Shown in pieces: positions 1-8,588 of a DNA stretch of 64,000 nucleotides. The DNA is from Vagococcus allomyrinae (GTDB taxonomy: Bacteria > Bacillota > Bacilli > Lactobacillales > Vagococcaceae): contig NZ_JAEEGA010000003.1 in assembly GCF_017829975.1 (NCBI RefSeq), positions 186,001 to 250,000 on the forward strand, in the 5' to 3' direction. Within the stretch, counting starts at the first letter, position 1. The number at the start of each line of letters is the position of its first letter. A model generated the notes under the pieces. That model did not search any database, was not told the DNA's origin, and saw only the letters and a list, made by a program, of their open reading frames with translations. Position numbers and translations under genes: made by a program.

Positions 1-454
1 CAGCTTGATTCTGCTGATCTGTCGCTGTATTGTTTGCATTTTGGTCTGTTTGCTGATTTTGTTGAGCAGCTAGCTCAGCTGCCTTGGCTTCGTCGGCAGC
101 TTTCTGAGCGGCAGCCGCTTGTTTTTCTGCCTCTGCTGCTTTTGATGCCTCAAGGGACGAACTGTCGACTGTCGAGTTTGACTCTTTGGTTACAGAGGAA
201 CTAGGCGCTGTTGACGTTGAGCTCTTCATCACAATATCGTTCTCTTTTTTCGGCTTAGCATATCGATTTTGGGAAATACTATACATATAAGCCAATATGC
301 CCGCTATGGCCACTAAAAGTACCACTAGTATGGAAATAAATACAGCATTGCTTGACTTTTTAGTTCGTTTATTTGCCCTTGAAGAGGACGTGTCATATTC
401 AGTTTCATAAATGGGCTGTTCCCATGGTTCTTTACGTTCATTATCTTTATTCAC
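1..454 (-). CDS. Membrane-anchored surface protein, N-terminal part (SAG1386/EF1546-like)
   Basis: Partial gene running off the left edge; about 151 codons are visible. A GTG start at 454-452 follows a GGAGG site. The product has a charged cytoplasmic N-terminus of about 35 residues. One strong membrane segment follows, at about residues 38-60, and then a long low-complexity tail rich in Ser, Thr, Ala, Gln and Asn. This looks like a signal-anchor protein with an extracellular linker. From memory, the SAG1386/EF1546 surface-protein family of streptococci and enterococci has this layout with a C-terminal LysM domain. The LysM part would lie outside the window and is not seen. It lies just downstream of recQ on the same strand, 67 bp away. 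Confidence 0.75.
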   Translation of the reverse strand, partial: MNKDNERKEPWEQPIYETEYDTSSSRANKRTKKSSNAVFISILVVLLVAIAGILAYMYSISQNRYAKPKKENDIVMKSSTSTAPSSSVTKESNSTVDSSSLEASKAAEAEKQAAAAQKAADEAKAAELAAQQNQQTDQNANNTATDQQNQA

Positions 455-521
455 GAAAATCCTCCTAATTATTCTTCTGCTAATTATTTTACCACAAACT
501 TGCCTTTGATGCCCTTAATAT

Positions 522-1952
522 TCAAAATATGAATAATTTTTTAAGGTTTTCTTGCCAATTTTTAGGTAAACTTAAGTTTCTTTCAGATGTTAAATGGCTT
601 TCAGGCAAGATTTTACCATAGTTTCCACAGTTATCGCAACAAACTTGATTAATTTCTTTCATTTTTTCTGAAAAATACGCTAGCAAGTAAGCTCGTCTAC
701 AAGTGGTTAGCTCAATATACATCAGCATCTGCGTCAATTGCTGGCGTTTTTCCTGCTGCTTGACTAACAATGCGGTCACTAACTCCTCCAGGGTGTAATC
801 CTGTCTTAAATAGCCCTCAAACCACTTCTCCTGAAGTTCAGCCAGCTGACCTTTGTGAGCTTGAATAAATTCTGGCGTCTGTTGCTGGAAGGTTGATAAT
901 TGCTGGCTGATTTTTGCAAGTTCGGCTTGCATGTGGTAATAAATCTGCTCGTCCCCTTTTTGATATAAAAGGACAGCTAAACTCCGTTTGCCATCTCTAC
1001 CTGCTCGACCCGACTCCTGTAAATAGGCTTCAACGCTGGCTGGCAAATGATAGTGAACAATAAACCCGACGTTGGCTTTGTTAACCCCCATGCCAAAAGC
1101 GCTTGTTGCACAAAGGACGTCTAACTGATCTCCTAAAAACTGTTGTTGGATCAGGGAGCGTTCTTGATTGCTCATATCACCGTGATAAAACGCCACCCGT
1201 TTGGAGGTTCTTTGGTTTAGCAATCGTGTCACTTCTTCCGCTCGTTTGCGACTGGCAAAATAAATGATGCCAGGCACGTCCGTCTCCTTTAACAAGGATT
1301 CGATATATGTTAGTTTATCCCCAGTTTTCACTACCTCATACGTAATATTCGGACGATTAACTGATTCGCGAATGACCAGCGGTTGCTGATGAACAAACAG
1401 CTTTTTGCGGATATCTTCAGCTACTTTTTCAGTTGCGGTGGCTGTTAAAGCCAGTACTTTGGTAATCCTCAATTCCTCTATGACGTCTTGTAGCCGTTCA
1501 TATTCTGGTCTAAAATCAATGCCCCACTGAGAAATGCAGTGAGCCTCATCAACTACGAATAATGAAATATCCAGCTCTTGCAAACGCTGGCGAACTTTAT
1601 CTTGCATTAACATCTCTGGACTAAAAAAAACAAATTTATACTGGGCTAAATTGGACAACGCCCACTCTTTTCCCTGATAGTCCAACTGACCATTGATCGC
1701 AATACTCCGCTTTTCACCTTGCTGTTTTAACTGTTGAACTTGATCTTCCATCAGCGAAATCAAAGGTGAAACGATAATGGTCGTCCCTTTGAATAGATAG
1801 CTAGGCAACTGATAACACAAACTTTTCCCTGTACCCGTTGGCAAAATTGATAAGGTTTCGTCATTCGCTAAAACCGCCTCGACGGTTTCTCTTTGCCCGG
1901 CCTTAAACTGACTAAAACCAAAACGCTCTTTTAACAAGGCCTCAATTGTCAT
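522..1952 (-). CDS. recQ: ATP-dependent DNA helicase RecQ, short form without HRDC
   Basis: 3'-5' DNA helicase of recombination and repair. Visible motifs are Walker A GTGKS (residues 40-44), the DEAH box followed by CISQWG, the motif V region SAFGMGVNK and motif VI QESGRAGRDG. A cysteine cluster follows at about 415-445, typical of the RecQ zinc-binding subdomain. The protein has 476 residues and stops soon after that cluster, so the HRDC domain of roughly 600-residue RecQ proteins is absent. It resembles the short Bacillus RecS/YpbC type. The start follows GAGGAGG. Its start lies 3 bp after the stop of the HTH gene, so the two are co-transcribed, as ypbB and recS are in Bacillus. Confidence 0.93.
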   Translation of the reverse strand: MTIEALLKERFGFSQFKAGQRETVEAVLANDETLSILPTGTGKSLCYQLPSYLFKGTTIIVSPLISLMEDQVQQLKQQGEKRSIAINGQLDYQGKEWALSNLAQYKFVFFSPEMLMQDKVRQRLQELDISLFVVDEAHCISQWGIDFRPEYERLQDVIEELRITKVLALTATATEKVAEDIRKKLFVHQQPLVIRESVNRPNITYEVVKTGDKLTYIESLLKETDVPGIIYFASRKRAEEVTRLLNQRTSKRVAFYHGDMSNQERSLIQQQFLGDQLDVLCATSAFGMGVNKANVGFIVHYHLPASVEAYLQESGRAGRDGKRSLAVLLYQKGDEQIYYHMQAELAKISQQLSTFQQQTPEFIQAHKGQLAELQEKWFEGYLRQDYTLEELVTALLVKQQEKRQQLTQMLMYIELTTCRRAYLLAYFSEKMKEINQVCCDNCGNYGKILPESHLTSERNLSLPKNWQENLKKLFIF

Positions 1953-1955
1953 AAG

Positions 1956-3005
1956 TTACCCTCCTCGAAGATGATGAATTTGAAAACAACGAAATGCAAA
2001 AAAGCTGATATCGGCAGTTTCTCGTCCCAAATCAGCATAACGCCAATCCCGGACATTTCCTTTAGAAGTTAACAATTGACCTAGTTGCGCCTTTTCAGTT
2101 GTTGTCAACACGCGTGAAAAATCAAAGTCTTCTTGGATAATCGCCCATTCAATCAAATGATCACTGACGGTACTTTCTTTCAAGCGACGCTCTTGACAGA
2201 TTTCAGCGAGACTGAAGCCTTTTTGAAAGAGCTGGTACGTTTTAAAGGCACTCTCATTTACCACCGGTTTGTCTAATCTTTGATAGAGCTCTCCCAAATA
2301 AGAAAATCGCTCTGGAAATGTCAGGATCTGGTGAATGCCCAGATGAGAGAGTTGTTTGATGATTAAGGTCATTTCAAAAGGCGCAAGCCCGCTGCTTTCT
2401 GCAAGCTGACTAGCGGTCTGGCCAATTTGACCATGACCTGTTAAAAATGCAACTGCAAAAGGGCGTGTCATTTCTGGAAAGGAGGCAATTAATCCTTGCC
2501 ACTCTTGATAAAAAAGGCGTCCTAGCAATTGGCGATCTTTTGGTAATGTTTGAAACCAGTGGCGAATCACATACTGTTTGTAGCCATTCGTTTCAATTGG
2601 TTGATACTGAACATTGTGGTGACAGTATTCTGAAACGACTTGGGTGGCAAACAACACTAATTCCAAGTAGGGCTTATCCACCCGACCATAATAAAAACTG
2701 TTTAAGCCAACATGTTCTATCACGGGATTAGACTTCAGATAGTCTTTTCCTTTTTGACTAATTTGAACAATTCCCGGAGCCAGTTCAACGAGCAGATTCT
2801 CTCCTATAAGAGTCTGAATGATCGGATTGAGTTGTTCTTCAGTCATCTTGGGAAACAAGGAAAAGTAAGGCAGTACCCCGTAAAAAAAACCATACATTAA
2901 AATAGACGTCGTCCGCTTGCCTCGCAATAAATGAGCGAGTGTGGAGTAACGTACCTTGTCACCGTGTTGAAATAAGGATAGAATAAAGCTATCATATTTT
3001 TTCAT
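1956..3005 (-). CDS. YpbB-like helix-turn-helix protein
   Basis: A protein of 349 residues encoded directly before recQ, in the position of Bacillus ypbB. The C-terminal third contains an HTH-like stretch, with sequence like FSLAEICQERRLKESTVSDHL at about residues 263-283. This matches the HTH type found at the end of RecQ-associated proteins. The N-terminal part has no motif I can name. I chose the start at 3005-3003 because it follows GAGGT with good spacing. An upstream in-frame start would run over the divergent ferredoxin start region. The role is unknown; the tight coupling to recQ suggests a helicase partner or a regulator in DNA repair. Confidence 0.8.
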   Translation of the reverse strand: MKKYDSFILSLFQHGDKVRYSTLAHLLRGKRTTSILMYGFFYGVLPYFSLFPKMTEEQLNPIIQTLIGENLLVELAPGIVQISQKGKDYLKSNPVIEHVGLNSFYYGRVDKPYLELVLFATQVVSEYCHHNVQYQPIETNGYKQYVIRHWFQTLPKDRQLLGRLFYQEWQGLIASFPEMTRPFAVAFLTGHGQIGQTASQLAESSGLAPFEMTLIIKQLSHLGIHQILTFPERFSYLGELYQRLDKPVVNESAFKTYQLFQKGFSLAEICQERRLKESTVSDHLIEWAIIQEDFDFSRVLTTTEKAQLGQLLTSKGNVRDWRYADLGRETADISFFAFRCFQIHHLRGG

Positions 3006-3030
3006 ATTAATTACCTCTAGGAGCGATAGA

Positions 3031-3243
3031 ATGATTGTCAATTTATTACCAGAAAAATGTATCGCCTGCGGCCTGTGTCAAGTGCTCGCCCCAGACCTTT
3101 TCGATTATACGGATGATGGCATTGTTATTTTTACTGAAGCACCCGCTCAACATCAGTTAACCATCAGCGAGGCTTTAAAGGCGCAAGCTATGGCAGCCTA
3201 TAAACAATGCCCGACACGAGCGATTGTCATCCCAAAACCTTAA
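3031..3243 (+). CDS. fer: Ferredoxin, single [4Fe-4S] cluster
   Basis: Small electron carrier of 70 residues. Cys10, Cys13 and Cys16 (CIACGLC) plus Cys60 followed by Pro form the ligand set of a monocluster [4Fe-4S] ferredoxin of the Bacillus Fer type. The residues between are acidic, as usual for the family. The start follows AGGAG at 3019-3023. It is divergent from the ypbB-like gene with only 25 bp between start codons. The ypbB-fer divergent pair is also known in Bacillus. No good terminator follows; a CCTTAA/TTAAGG hairpin over the stop codon lacks a T-run. Confidence 0.93.
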   Translation: MIVNLLPEKCIACGLCQVLAPDLFDYTDDGIVIFTEAPAQHQLTISEALKAQAMAAYKQCPTRAIVIPKP

Positions 3244-3311
3244 CCCTGTTAAGGAGAAGTGGATCCCCCTCTGGAAGATTATGCCAGATTATTTTCATGA
3301 TACATCTATAA

Positions 3312-3413
3312 AGTTCCCATTATATAAACATCCTTTACCGTTAAACGTTCAGCCAGAAAAAAGCTGAACGTACCACTCTTGGCGGATGATTATGCGCATT
3401 ATCCAAGGGAACT
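3312..3413. repeat. 102-bp hairpin repeat, copy 1
   Basis: This 102-bp block matches 50798-50899 without gaps, with 7 differences by eye. It has nested inverted repeats: outer ends AGTTCCC and GGGAACT, a middle pair ATCC/GGAT, and a central 9-bp stem ACGTTCAGC/GCTGAACGT around an A-rich loop. Weaker similarity continues about 45 bp to the right (TGTTTGATTA, TTAATTTTAA). It lies between the convergent fer and ribU genes. It contains no open reading frame. It could be a non-autonomous mobile element or a structured RNA. Confidence 0.8.
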
Positions 3414-3480
3414 ATCTGTTTGATTAGTTAACATGAGATATCTAGCTTAATTTTAACAGAATAACCAGCCGTTCGCCAAA

Positions 3481-3526
3481 GAAAAAAGAGTGGGAAAGAT
3501 ATTCTCACGAATACCTGCCCCACTTA
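3481..3526 (-). terminator. Terminator of ribU
   Basis: A 17-bp imperfect stem (3488-3504 with 3509-3525) has a 4-nt loop. On the minus strand it is followed by a run of six T. It lies about 30 bp past the ribU stop. Confidence 0.8.
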
Positions 3527-3554
3527 TTCTTAGTATGTGTTACGACTCATAGCA

Positions 3555-4148
3555 TTAATTAGCCCCTTTAGTCTGATGGCCCACAATGCCTTCTTTTTTC
3601 GACAACCAAGGTAATAATTTGGCATGCACTCCCAAAAAGACGGTACTGATGATGGCCCCTTTAATAAGGTTAAACGGCACAACTACGGTCACAATATATT
3701 TCGTATAGGCCATGCCTACGTCAAAATTCATGACTTTTAAATACAGTGGCAAAGTGACAAAATAGTTCATAACTGACATGACAACTGTCAGACTAAGTAC
3801 ACCGACGGCTAACCCACTGATTAAACTAAACTTGGAACGACTCTTCTTCGTAATAAAGTAAACTGGTAACACGAAAGCCACAGAGGCAACAAAACTTGTC
3901 ACATCACCGATCAAATTGGCAACATCACCGCCAGTGGTCACAAAATGAATCACTGAACGCAGAAAAGCTGTTGTAATACCGGCGATCGGCCCAAATAAGT
4001 AGGTCCCAATCAAAATGGGAATGTCGCTAAAGTCCACCTTCATATACGGAAACAGTGGAATAACTGGAAAAGCTAAAAACATTAGCAAATACCCGATGGC
4101 AGCCAACATGGCCACCCCTACCATTTTTTGTGTCTTACTTCTTCTCAT
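3555..4148 (-). CDS. ribU: Riboflavin ECF transporter substrate-binding subunit RibU
   Basis: Integral membrane S-component that binds riboflavin and works with the shared ECF energising module, which is encoded elsewhere. The 197-residue protein has five to six hydrophobic segments and a basic N-terminus. It carries the early stretch VDFSDIPILIGTYLFGP, typical of RibU proteins. The start follows AGGAGG at good spacing. The strongest support is the FMN riboswitch and terminator in its 5' leader (4262-4466), so expression should fall when FMN is plentiful. It is a single-gene unit with its own terminator. Confidence 0.95.
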   Translation of the reverse strand: MRRSKTQKMVGVAMLAAIGYLLMFLAFPVIPLFPYMKVDFSDIPILIGTYLFGPIAGITTAFLRSVIHFVTTGGDVANLIGDVTSFVASVAFVLPVYFITKKSRSKFSLISGLAVGVLSLTVVMSVMNYFVTLPLYLKVMNFDVGMAYTKYIVTVVVPFNLIKGAIISTVFLGVHAKLLPWLSKKEGIVGHQTKGAN

Positions 4149-4261
4149 CCTAATTCCTCCTCGAATCGCTTAACGGGTTTCCCTCGTAAAGCTGATTAAG
4201 GATTCACCTGCAGGCAAGCCCAATCAATGAATGGCTTCACTTCACTTTTATTGTGAAAAAC

Positions 4262-4301
4262 AAAACAAAAAGCTATTTTCTACATGTGGGCAGAAAATAG
4301 C
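4262..4301 (-). terminator. Riboswitch-controlled terminator before ribU
   Basis: A perfect 10-bp stem (4272-4281 with 4292-4301) is followed on the minus strand by TTTTTGTTTT. It sits between the FMN aptamer and the ribU start, as expected for the expression platform. A second small hairpin (4311-4317 with 4326-4332) lies between aptamer and terminator and may belong to the alternative fold. Confidence 0.85.
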
Positions 4302-4336
4302 AAATAGTCTTATTTGAAGCTTTCATCAAATAAGCT

Positions 4337-4466
4337 CTATCTTCTCTTATCCAGACTATACTGTCGGTATTGGAATTTCACCAATTCAGCCATTTCAAGC
4401 AATCACTTGAAACAGGTCGTGGACTATCACCACCGGTCGGGAATTGCACCCTGCCCTGAAGACGAA
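4337..4466 (-). promoter_or_regulatory. FMN riboswitch (RFN element)
   Basis: Read on the minus strand, the region shows the conserved RFN blocks in order. These are CAGGGCAGGGTG, then AATTCCCGACCGGTGGT, a variable hairpin (TTTCAAGTGATTGCTTGAAA), then CCGACAGT, and the closing GTCTGGAT followed by GAGAAG. It lies about 190 bp upstream of ribU with a terminator between. FMN binding should cause premature termination. Confidence 0.96.
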
Positions 4467-4574
4467 CCTTAAATATTTTATTGTTCACCATTATTATACT
4501 CAAGTTTAACAAAAATACAATAGTTTTGCCTGATCAAATTAAAAAAATCACAAAAAGAGTGGCAAAAAAAAGAA

Positions 4575-5288
4575 TTAGGGCTCAACTCGAGGCTCTGAAT
4601 TAAAGCGATACCCTCTTTTCCACTCCGTTTGAATCGCAACCGCTGCAACAGAAGAATATTCGTTTAACTTATGACGCAATTTGCGAATATGAACATCCAC
4701 CGTTCGTTCCTCACCTAAAAAAGCATAGCCCCAAACACCTTGTAATAATTCTTGACGGGAAATCACTTGATCAGCATGCTCAACAAAATAACGCAGCAAC
4801 TGAAACTCGCGCGGGGTCAAATTAACTTTTTTTTGATCAATGGAGACTTGCCGATTGTTCAAATCCAATGACAAAAAAGAAAAGACATAAACATCTCCCA
4901 CTTTCTTAAAGGGCGACGGTTGGTAAAAATAGGTTAATAATCGTTGGATTCGCAAGACCACCTCCCGTGGGCTAAAAGGCTTGACAACATAGTCAGCGAC
5001 GCCGATTTCAAACCCGTGGATCCGATGAGCATCATGAGACAAACTCGATAATACCAGAATTGGGACATCAGAAATAGCCTTGACTGCTTGAATAAAAGCA
5101 AAATCAGCTTCTTCCCCGATATGAGCTTCAGCGACGACTAGCTGGATGCTATGCTTCTTAAAGAGGAATAAACCCTCACGACCACTTGCCGCAGTCATGA
5201 CGGTTAACTCTTCTTTCACTAGCTGTTCTTGAAGCATTGCGGTGATGCGTTTATCTGGCTCTACAATTAAAATTGTTGTTAAGGTCAT
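4575..5288 (-). CDS. Orphan OmpR-family response regulator with Glu at the phospho-site
   Basis: A receiver domain (about residues 5-115) is joined to a winged-helix DNA-binding domain (about 135-230, with LTPREFQLLRYF and the VDVHIRKLRHKL recognition region). The receiver keeps acidic residues at 10 and 12, Ser81 or Ser82, and Lys103 before Pro-Phe. At the end of strand three it has VVAEAH, so Glu54 replaces the usual Asp. It may be locked in an active-like state or controlled without phosphorylation. No histidine kinase gene is adjacent. I chose 5288 because GGGAG precedes it; an upstream start at 5309 has a poor site. It is last in the scpA-scpB-rluB operon, the place of resD near rluB in Bacillus. 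Confidence 0.9.
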   Translation of the reverse strand: MTLTTILIVEPDKRITAMLQEQLVKEELTVMTAASGREGLFLFKKHSIQLVVAEAHIGEEADFAFIQAVKAISDVPILVLSSLSHDAHRIHGFEIGVADYVVKPFSPREVVLRIQRLLTYFYQPSPFKKVGDVYVFSFLSLDLNNRQVSIDQKKVNLTPREFQLLRYFVEHADQVISRQELLQGVWGYAFLGEERTVDVHIRKLRHKLNEYSSVAAVAIQTEWKRGYRFNSEPRVEP

Positions 5289-5320
5289 GTCAGTCTCTCC
5301 CATTACCACTTAATAATCAG

Positions 5321-6037
5321 CTATTTGGCTAGTTCTAAAATAGCATTTACTTCACGTCTGCTTAGGGAACGGTATTGACCAGGTTTTAAACCGTCTAACG
5401 TTAAATTACCGTAAAGTTCACGTTTCAACTTGGTCACAGGGAAACCAACCGCCTCAAGCATCTTTTTAACTTGATGATTACGCCCTTCGTGAATCACTAA
5501 TTCAACAATTGCTGTTTGCTTAATATTATCCGTCGATAAAATTTTAAATGCGGCCGGCGCTGTCTTGCGGCCATCAATTTTCACACCTTGGGTTAAGGGT
5601 TTTAAATCTTTGGGAAAGGGAACCCCCATCACTTTCGCCACATAAGTTTTATTCACTTCGTGTTTTGGGTGAGTTAATTTATTAGCAAAATCCCCATCAT
5701 TCGTCAATAAAAGCAAGCCTGATGTATCATAATCCAAACGGCCAACAGGATAAATTCGTTCTCTAACCCCGACCAAATAGTCCGTTACAACCTCTCGACC
5801 TTTGTCATCTGACACAGCTGAAATGACGCCTCGAGGTTTGTAAAACAAGTAATAGACGTAGTCCTCTTGAGTGATCGGCACGCCGTTCACTTCAATTTTA
5901 TCACTGGCTGACACTTTGATTCCCATCTCAGTCACTTTTTTTCCATTTACTTTAACATGTCCAGCACTGATTAATTCTTCTGATTTCCTTCTCGAAGCAA
6001 TACCGCTTTGAGCTAAGACCTTTTGTAGTCTTTCCAT
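5321..6037 (-). CDS. rluB: 23S rRNA pseudouridine synthase B family
   Basis: Converts a specific uridine of 23S rRNA to pseudouridine, by family position 2605. The 238-residue protein has an N-terminal S4 RNA-binding domain (about residues 1-60, with the SRRKSEELI stretch). The RsuA/RluB catalytic domain follows. The family motif GRLDYDTSGLLLLTNDG holds catalytic Asp102. Later blocks such as IHEGRNHQVKKML are intact. It starts directly after the scpB stop, with its ribosome site inside scpB, so translation is coupled. Confidence 0.94.
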   Translation of the reverse strand: MERLQKVLAQSGIASRRKSEELISAGHVKVNGKKVTEMGIKVSASDKIEVNGVPITQEDYVYYLFYKPRGVISAVSDDKGREVVTDYLVGVRERIYPVGRLDYDTSGLLLLTNDGDFANKLTHPKHEVNKTYVAKVMGVPFPKDLKPLTQGVKIDGRKTAPAAFKILSTDNIKQTAIVELVIHEGRNHQVKKMLEAVGFPVTKLKRELYGNLTLDGLKPGQYRSLSRREVNAILELAK

Positions 6038-6649
6038 TTATCCATTCTCCTCTGTTGGCTCTTGACTTTCCGGGCCAATCATCTCTTCTTTAAAATTGGC
6101 AAAAAATAAATCGCTTGGAATTTCACGATCAATTTCCGCCTCCATCTCGGCAATCGACGGCAAATCTTCAATGGTTTCTAAGCCAAAGTAATTCATAAAA
6201 TAATTAGTCGTACCATATAAAATTGGGCGACCAGGTCCGTCCACTCGACCTTTCTCTTCGATCAATTGTCTTGCGGACAACTTTTGAACAGAACCTGCCG
6301 ATTGAACACCCCGTATTTCATCAATCTTTAGCCGGGTAATCGGTTGTTTATACGCCACAATTGATAGTGTCTCTAAGGCAGCTTGAGAAAGCGTATTAGA
6401 CAAGGGGGACTGAGCGTAATTTTTAATGATATCCGCATATTCGCGTTTAGTCGTTAAAATGAAGTGGTTGCCCACTTCCAATATGTGAATAGCGATATCA
6501 TCATTTGCTAGATACCGCTGTTTCAACTCTTCTAGTGAGTCAAATATTTTTGCCGTTGGCTCATCGATTAAAAAAGACAGTTCGTCAAGAGAAATCCCCT
6601 CATCTCCTGCCACAAATAAAAGAGCTTCTATTTGACCTGTAATCTTCAT
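6038..6649 (-). CDS. scpB: Segregation and condensation protein B
   Basis: Kleisin-interacting winged-helix protein of the SMC-ScpAB condensin complex, needed for chromosome segregation. The 203-residue length is normal. The N-terminus (IEALLFVAGDEGISLDEL) and the block LSQAALETLSIVAYKQPIT are typical of ScpB. The tail is acidic. It overlaps scpA by 4 bp (ATGA), indicating translational coupling and equal supply of complex partners. Confidence 0.96.
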   Translation of the reverse strand: MKITGQIEALLFVAGDEGISLDELSFLIDEPTAKIFDSLEELKQRYLANDDIAIHILEVGNHFILTTKREYADIIKNYAQSPLSNTLSQAALETLSIVAYKQPITRLKIDEIRGVQSAGSVQKLSARQLIEEKGRVDGPGRPILYGTTNYFMNYFGLETIEDLPSIAEMEAEIDREIPSDLFFANFKEEMIGPESQEPTEENG

Positions 6650-7419
6650 TCTTCATCCTGCTCCAGTTCTTCTTCAATTTCTCGGTTATATAAGTAAATC
6701 GGATCATAATTTTCAGGCTGTCTTGCTACAATCTGCCGTGATTTAACTAATTCCAGTAACGCCATAAAAGTCGTCACAATTTCACTTTTGGAAAACGTCA
6801 CAAATAATGATTCAAAAGGGACGCCTTGAGTTAAAGGCAAATTTTTCATCAGGCCTGAAATAAAGGCAATCTTCTGTTCAATTGTATTATGATCATGGGT
6901 AATCGTGGTTTCTTTTGGCCCATCACTTTTTCGCCGTTGTAAAATATCATGAAATGCTAAGAACAAATCAATTTGATTGATCTCATTTGGATCCAAAGGC
7001 GGGATATCATCTTTGTATTCATCTAAATTAGACGGTTCTTTCGTGAAATAATTGCCACGATCTTCTTCTTTTTCTTTCAAAATGGTAGCCGCGTATTTAA
7101 ATTTACGATACTCCAATAACTGGGCAACAAGTGCGGCACGTGGATCATCGCCCTCTTCATTTTCGTCTTCATCAAGCTCCAATTCCTGCTTAGGCAATAA
7201 CATCTTACTTTTAATCGCCATTAAGGTGGCCGCCATCACAATATACTCACCAGCGACGTCTAATTGCAAGGTGCTCATCGTTTTAATATAGCCCATGTAT
7301 TGGGAGGTGATTTGCGAAATAGGAATATCATAAATATCGATTTCCAACGTTTTAATCAAGTGAAGCAGTAAATCTAAGGGACCTTCAAACACTGCTAATT
7401 TGACATTTAATTCAGTCAT
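6646..7419 (-). CDS. scpA: Segregation and condensation protein A
   Basis: Kleisin subunit that bridges the SMC heads in the bacterial condensin. The 257-residue product begins with the typical block FEGPLDLLLHLI and has the C-terminal winged-helix region (FMALLELVKSRQI) that contacts the second SMC head. An acidic linker (ELDEDENEEGDD) lies at about residue 85. It is the first gene of the scpA-scpB-rluB-response regulator operon. The likely promoter lies in the 140-bp gap after xerD. Confidence 0.96.
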   Translation of the reverse strand: MTELNVKLAVFEGPLDLLLHLIKTLEIDIYDIPISQITSQYMGYIKTMSTLQLDVAGEYIVMAATLMAIKSKMLLPKQELELDEDENEEGDDPRAALVAQLLEYRKFKYAATILKEKEEDRGNYFTKEPSNLDEYKDDIPPLDPNEINQIDLFLAFHDILQRRKSDGPKETTITHDHNTIEQKIAFISGLMKNLPLTQGVPFESLFVTFSKSEIVTTFMALLELVKSRQIVARQPENYDPIYLYNREIEEELEQDEE

Positions 7420-7515
7420 CTATGGAACTCCTTTACGCCATTCTCTAGACATAAGTATACAACTTTAGTTACTTGGTTAATGATTCCCCCGAACAGGTGA
7501 ACTTTCCGAAAACTT

Positions 7516-7524
7516 ATTATAGCA
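7516..7524 (-). promoter_or_regulatory. Extended -10 promoter for the scpA operon
   Basis: On the minus strand the sequence TGCTATAAT is an extended -10 element, about 100 bp upstream of scpA. No good -35 hexamer is seen. It lies in the only gap available between xerD and scpA. Confidence 0.5.
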
Positions 7525-7559
7525 TATTTAAGCCTTGATGGTTAGCTGTTTTTTTGTCA

Positions 7560-8456
7560 TTAAGCTCGTGGAAAGTGGTCTTTATAAACATCAGCCATCC
7601 GTTGTTTGGTTATATGGGTATAGATTTGAGTGGTTGAAATATCGGTATGTCCCAATAATTCCTGAACGACTCGTAAATCTGCGCCATTTTCCAATAGATG
7701 AGTCGCAAAACTATGACGCAATGTATGAGGGGTCACAGGCTTTTTTATGCCTGCTTGCCTCACATAAACCTTTAGATTCTTCCAGATTCCTTGTCGACTA
7801 AAGCCTTGTCCATGATGATTGAGAAACAAGTAAGGAACTTCCTGTTTCGGATTGGCCAATTGGGGACGACTTCTTTCCATGTATATATTGATCCACTTAA
7901 TTGCCATGTCTCCTAAAGGGATAATTCGTTCTTTGTCTCCTTTACCGACCGTTTGAATCAAACCTAAAGATAAATGCAAATCCCCTAACTTCAAAGAAAT
8001 TAATTCCGTCACTCGCAGTCCCGTAGCGTACATCACTTCAAGGATCGCTCGGTCACGTATACCATATTTATCAACAGGATTTGGGGTTTCGATCAACTTG
8101 ACGACTTCTTTTAAAGACAATGTTTTTGGCAATTTTTGAGCCTTCTTAGGCGTTTCAATGTGTTGCATTGGATTATTTTCGGTGTAGCGCTCCTGCCTCA
8201 AAAACTGATGAAATTTTCGTAAGCTAGAGATCATTCGCGTAATCGTAGCCGAGCTTTTCCCCTCTTCTGATAACTGCTTTAAAAAAGCCATCACCAAGTA
8301 TCGGTCGATGTCTTCCCAAGTTTGCACCTTGTTCTCAGCTAAAAACTTTATATATTGAATCAAATCACGGCGATAGCTGACAACTGTATTATCAGAAAGA
8401 CCTCTTTCAACCTTTAAATAGTGAATGTAATCATTTAAATCATCATTCATGATCAT
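7560..8456 (-). CDS. xerD: Site-specific tyrosine recombinase XerD
   Basis: Recombinase that resolves chromosome dimers at dif with XerC. The 298-residue length is normal. An N-terminal SAM-like core-binding domain (about 1-85) is followed by the catalytic domain. The full catalytic set is visible: Arg148 (ATGLRVTEL), Lys172, His244 and Arg247 (HTLRHSFATH), His270 (LLGHTDISTTQIY) and Tyr279. The sequence ends HFPRA, as XerD proteins often do. A second in-frame ATG at 8450 is an alternative start, since the AGAGG site lies close to the first. Confidence 0.95.
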   Translation of the reverse strand: MIMNDDLNDYIHYLKVERGLSDNTVVSYRRDLIQYIKFLAENKVQTWEDIDRYLVMAFLKQLSEEGKSSATITRMISSLRKFHQFLRQERYTENNPMQHIETPKKAQKLPKTLSLKEVVKLIETPNPVDKYGIRDRAILEVMYATGLRVTELISLKLGDLHLSLGLIQTVGKGDKERIIPLGDMAIKWINIYMERSRPQLANPKQEVPYLFLNHHGQGFSRQGIWKNLKVYVRQAGIKKPVTPHTLRHSFATHLLENGADLRVVQELLGHTDISTTQIYTHITKQRMADVYKDHFPRA

Positions 8457-8588
8457 TTTTCCTCTCTTCTGCTAACCCACATCATAACAAAAAACCTCAT
8501 CGGCGTATACGACGATCGTCATGTTACTGCGAACAAGTCGTCAATCGCCTTATCCGAATTAGGTACACCCGCCTGTCAGTCTTTAGGG

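Noticed and set aside
3238-3254. CCTTAA/TTAAGG hairpin at the ferredoxin stop as a terminator
   Set aside because: The stem is short and no T-run follows.
7535-7801. Open frame of 88 codons opposite xerD
   Set aside because: It is the reverse of the conserved xerD C-terminus, has no ribosome site and encodes nothing recognisable.
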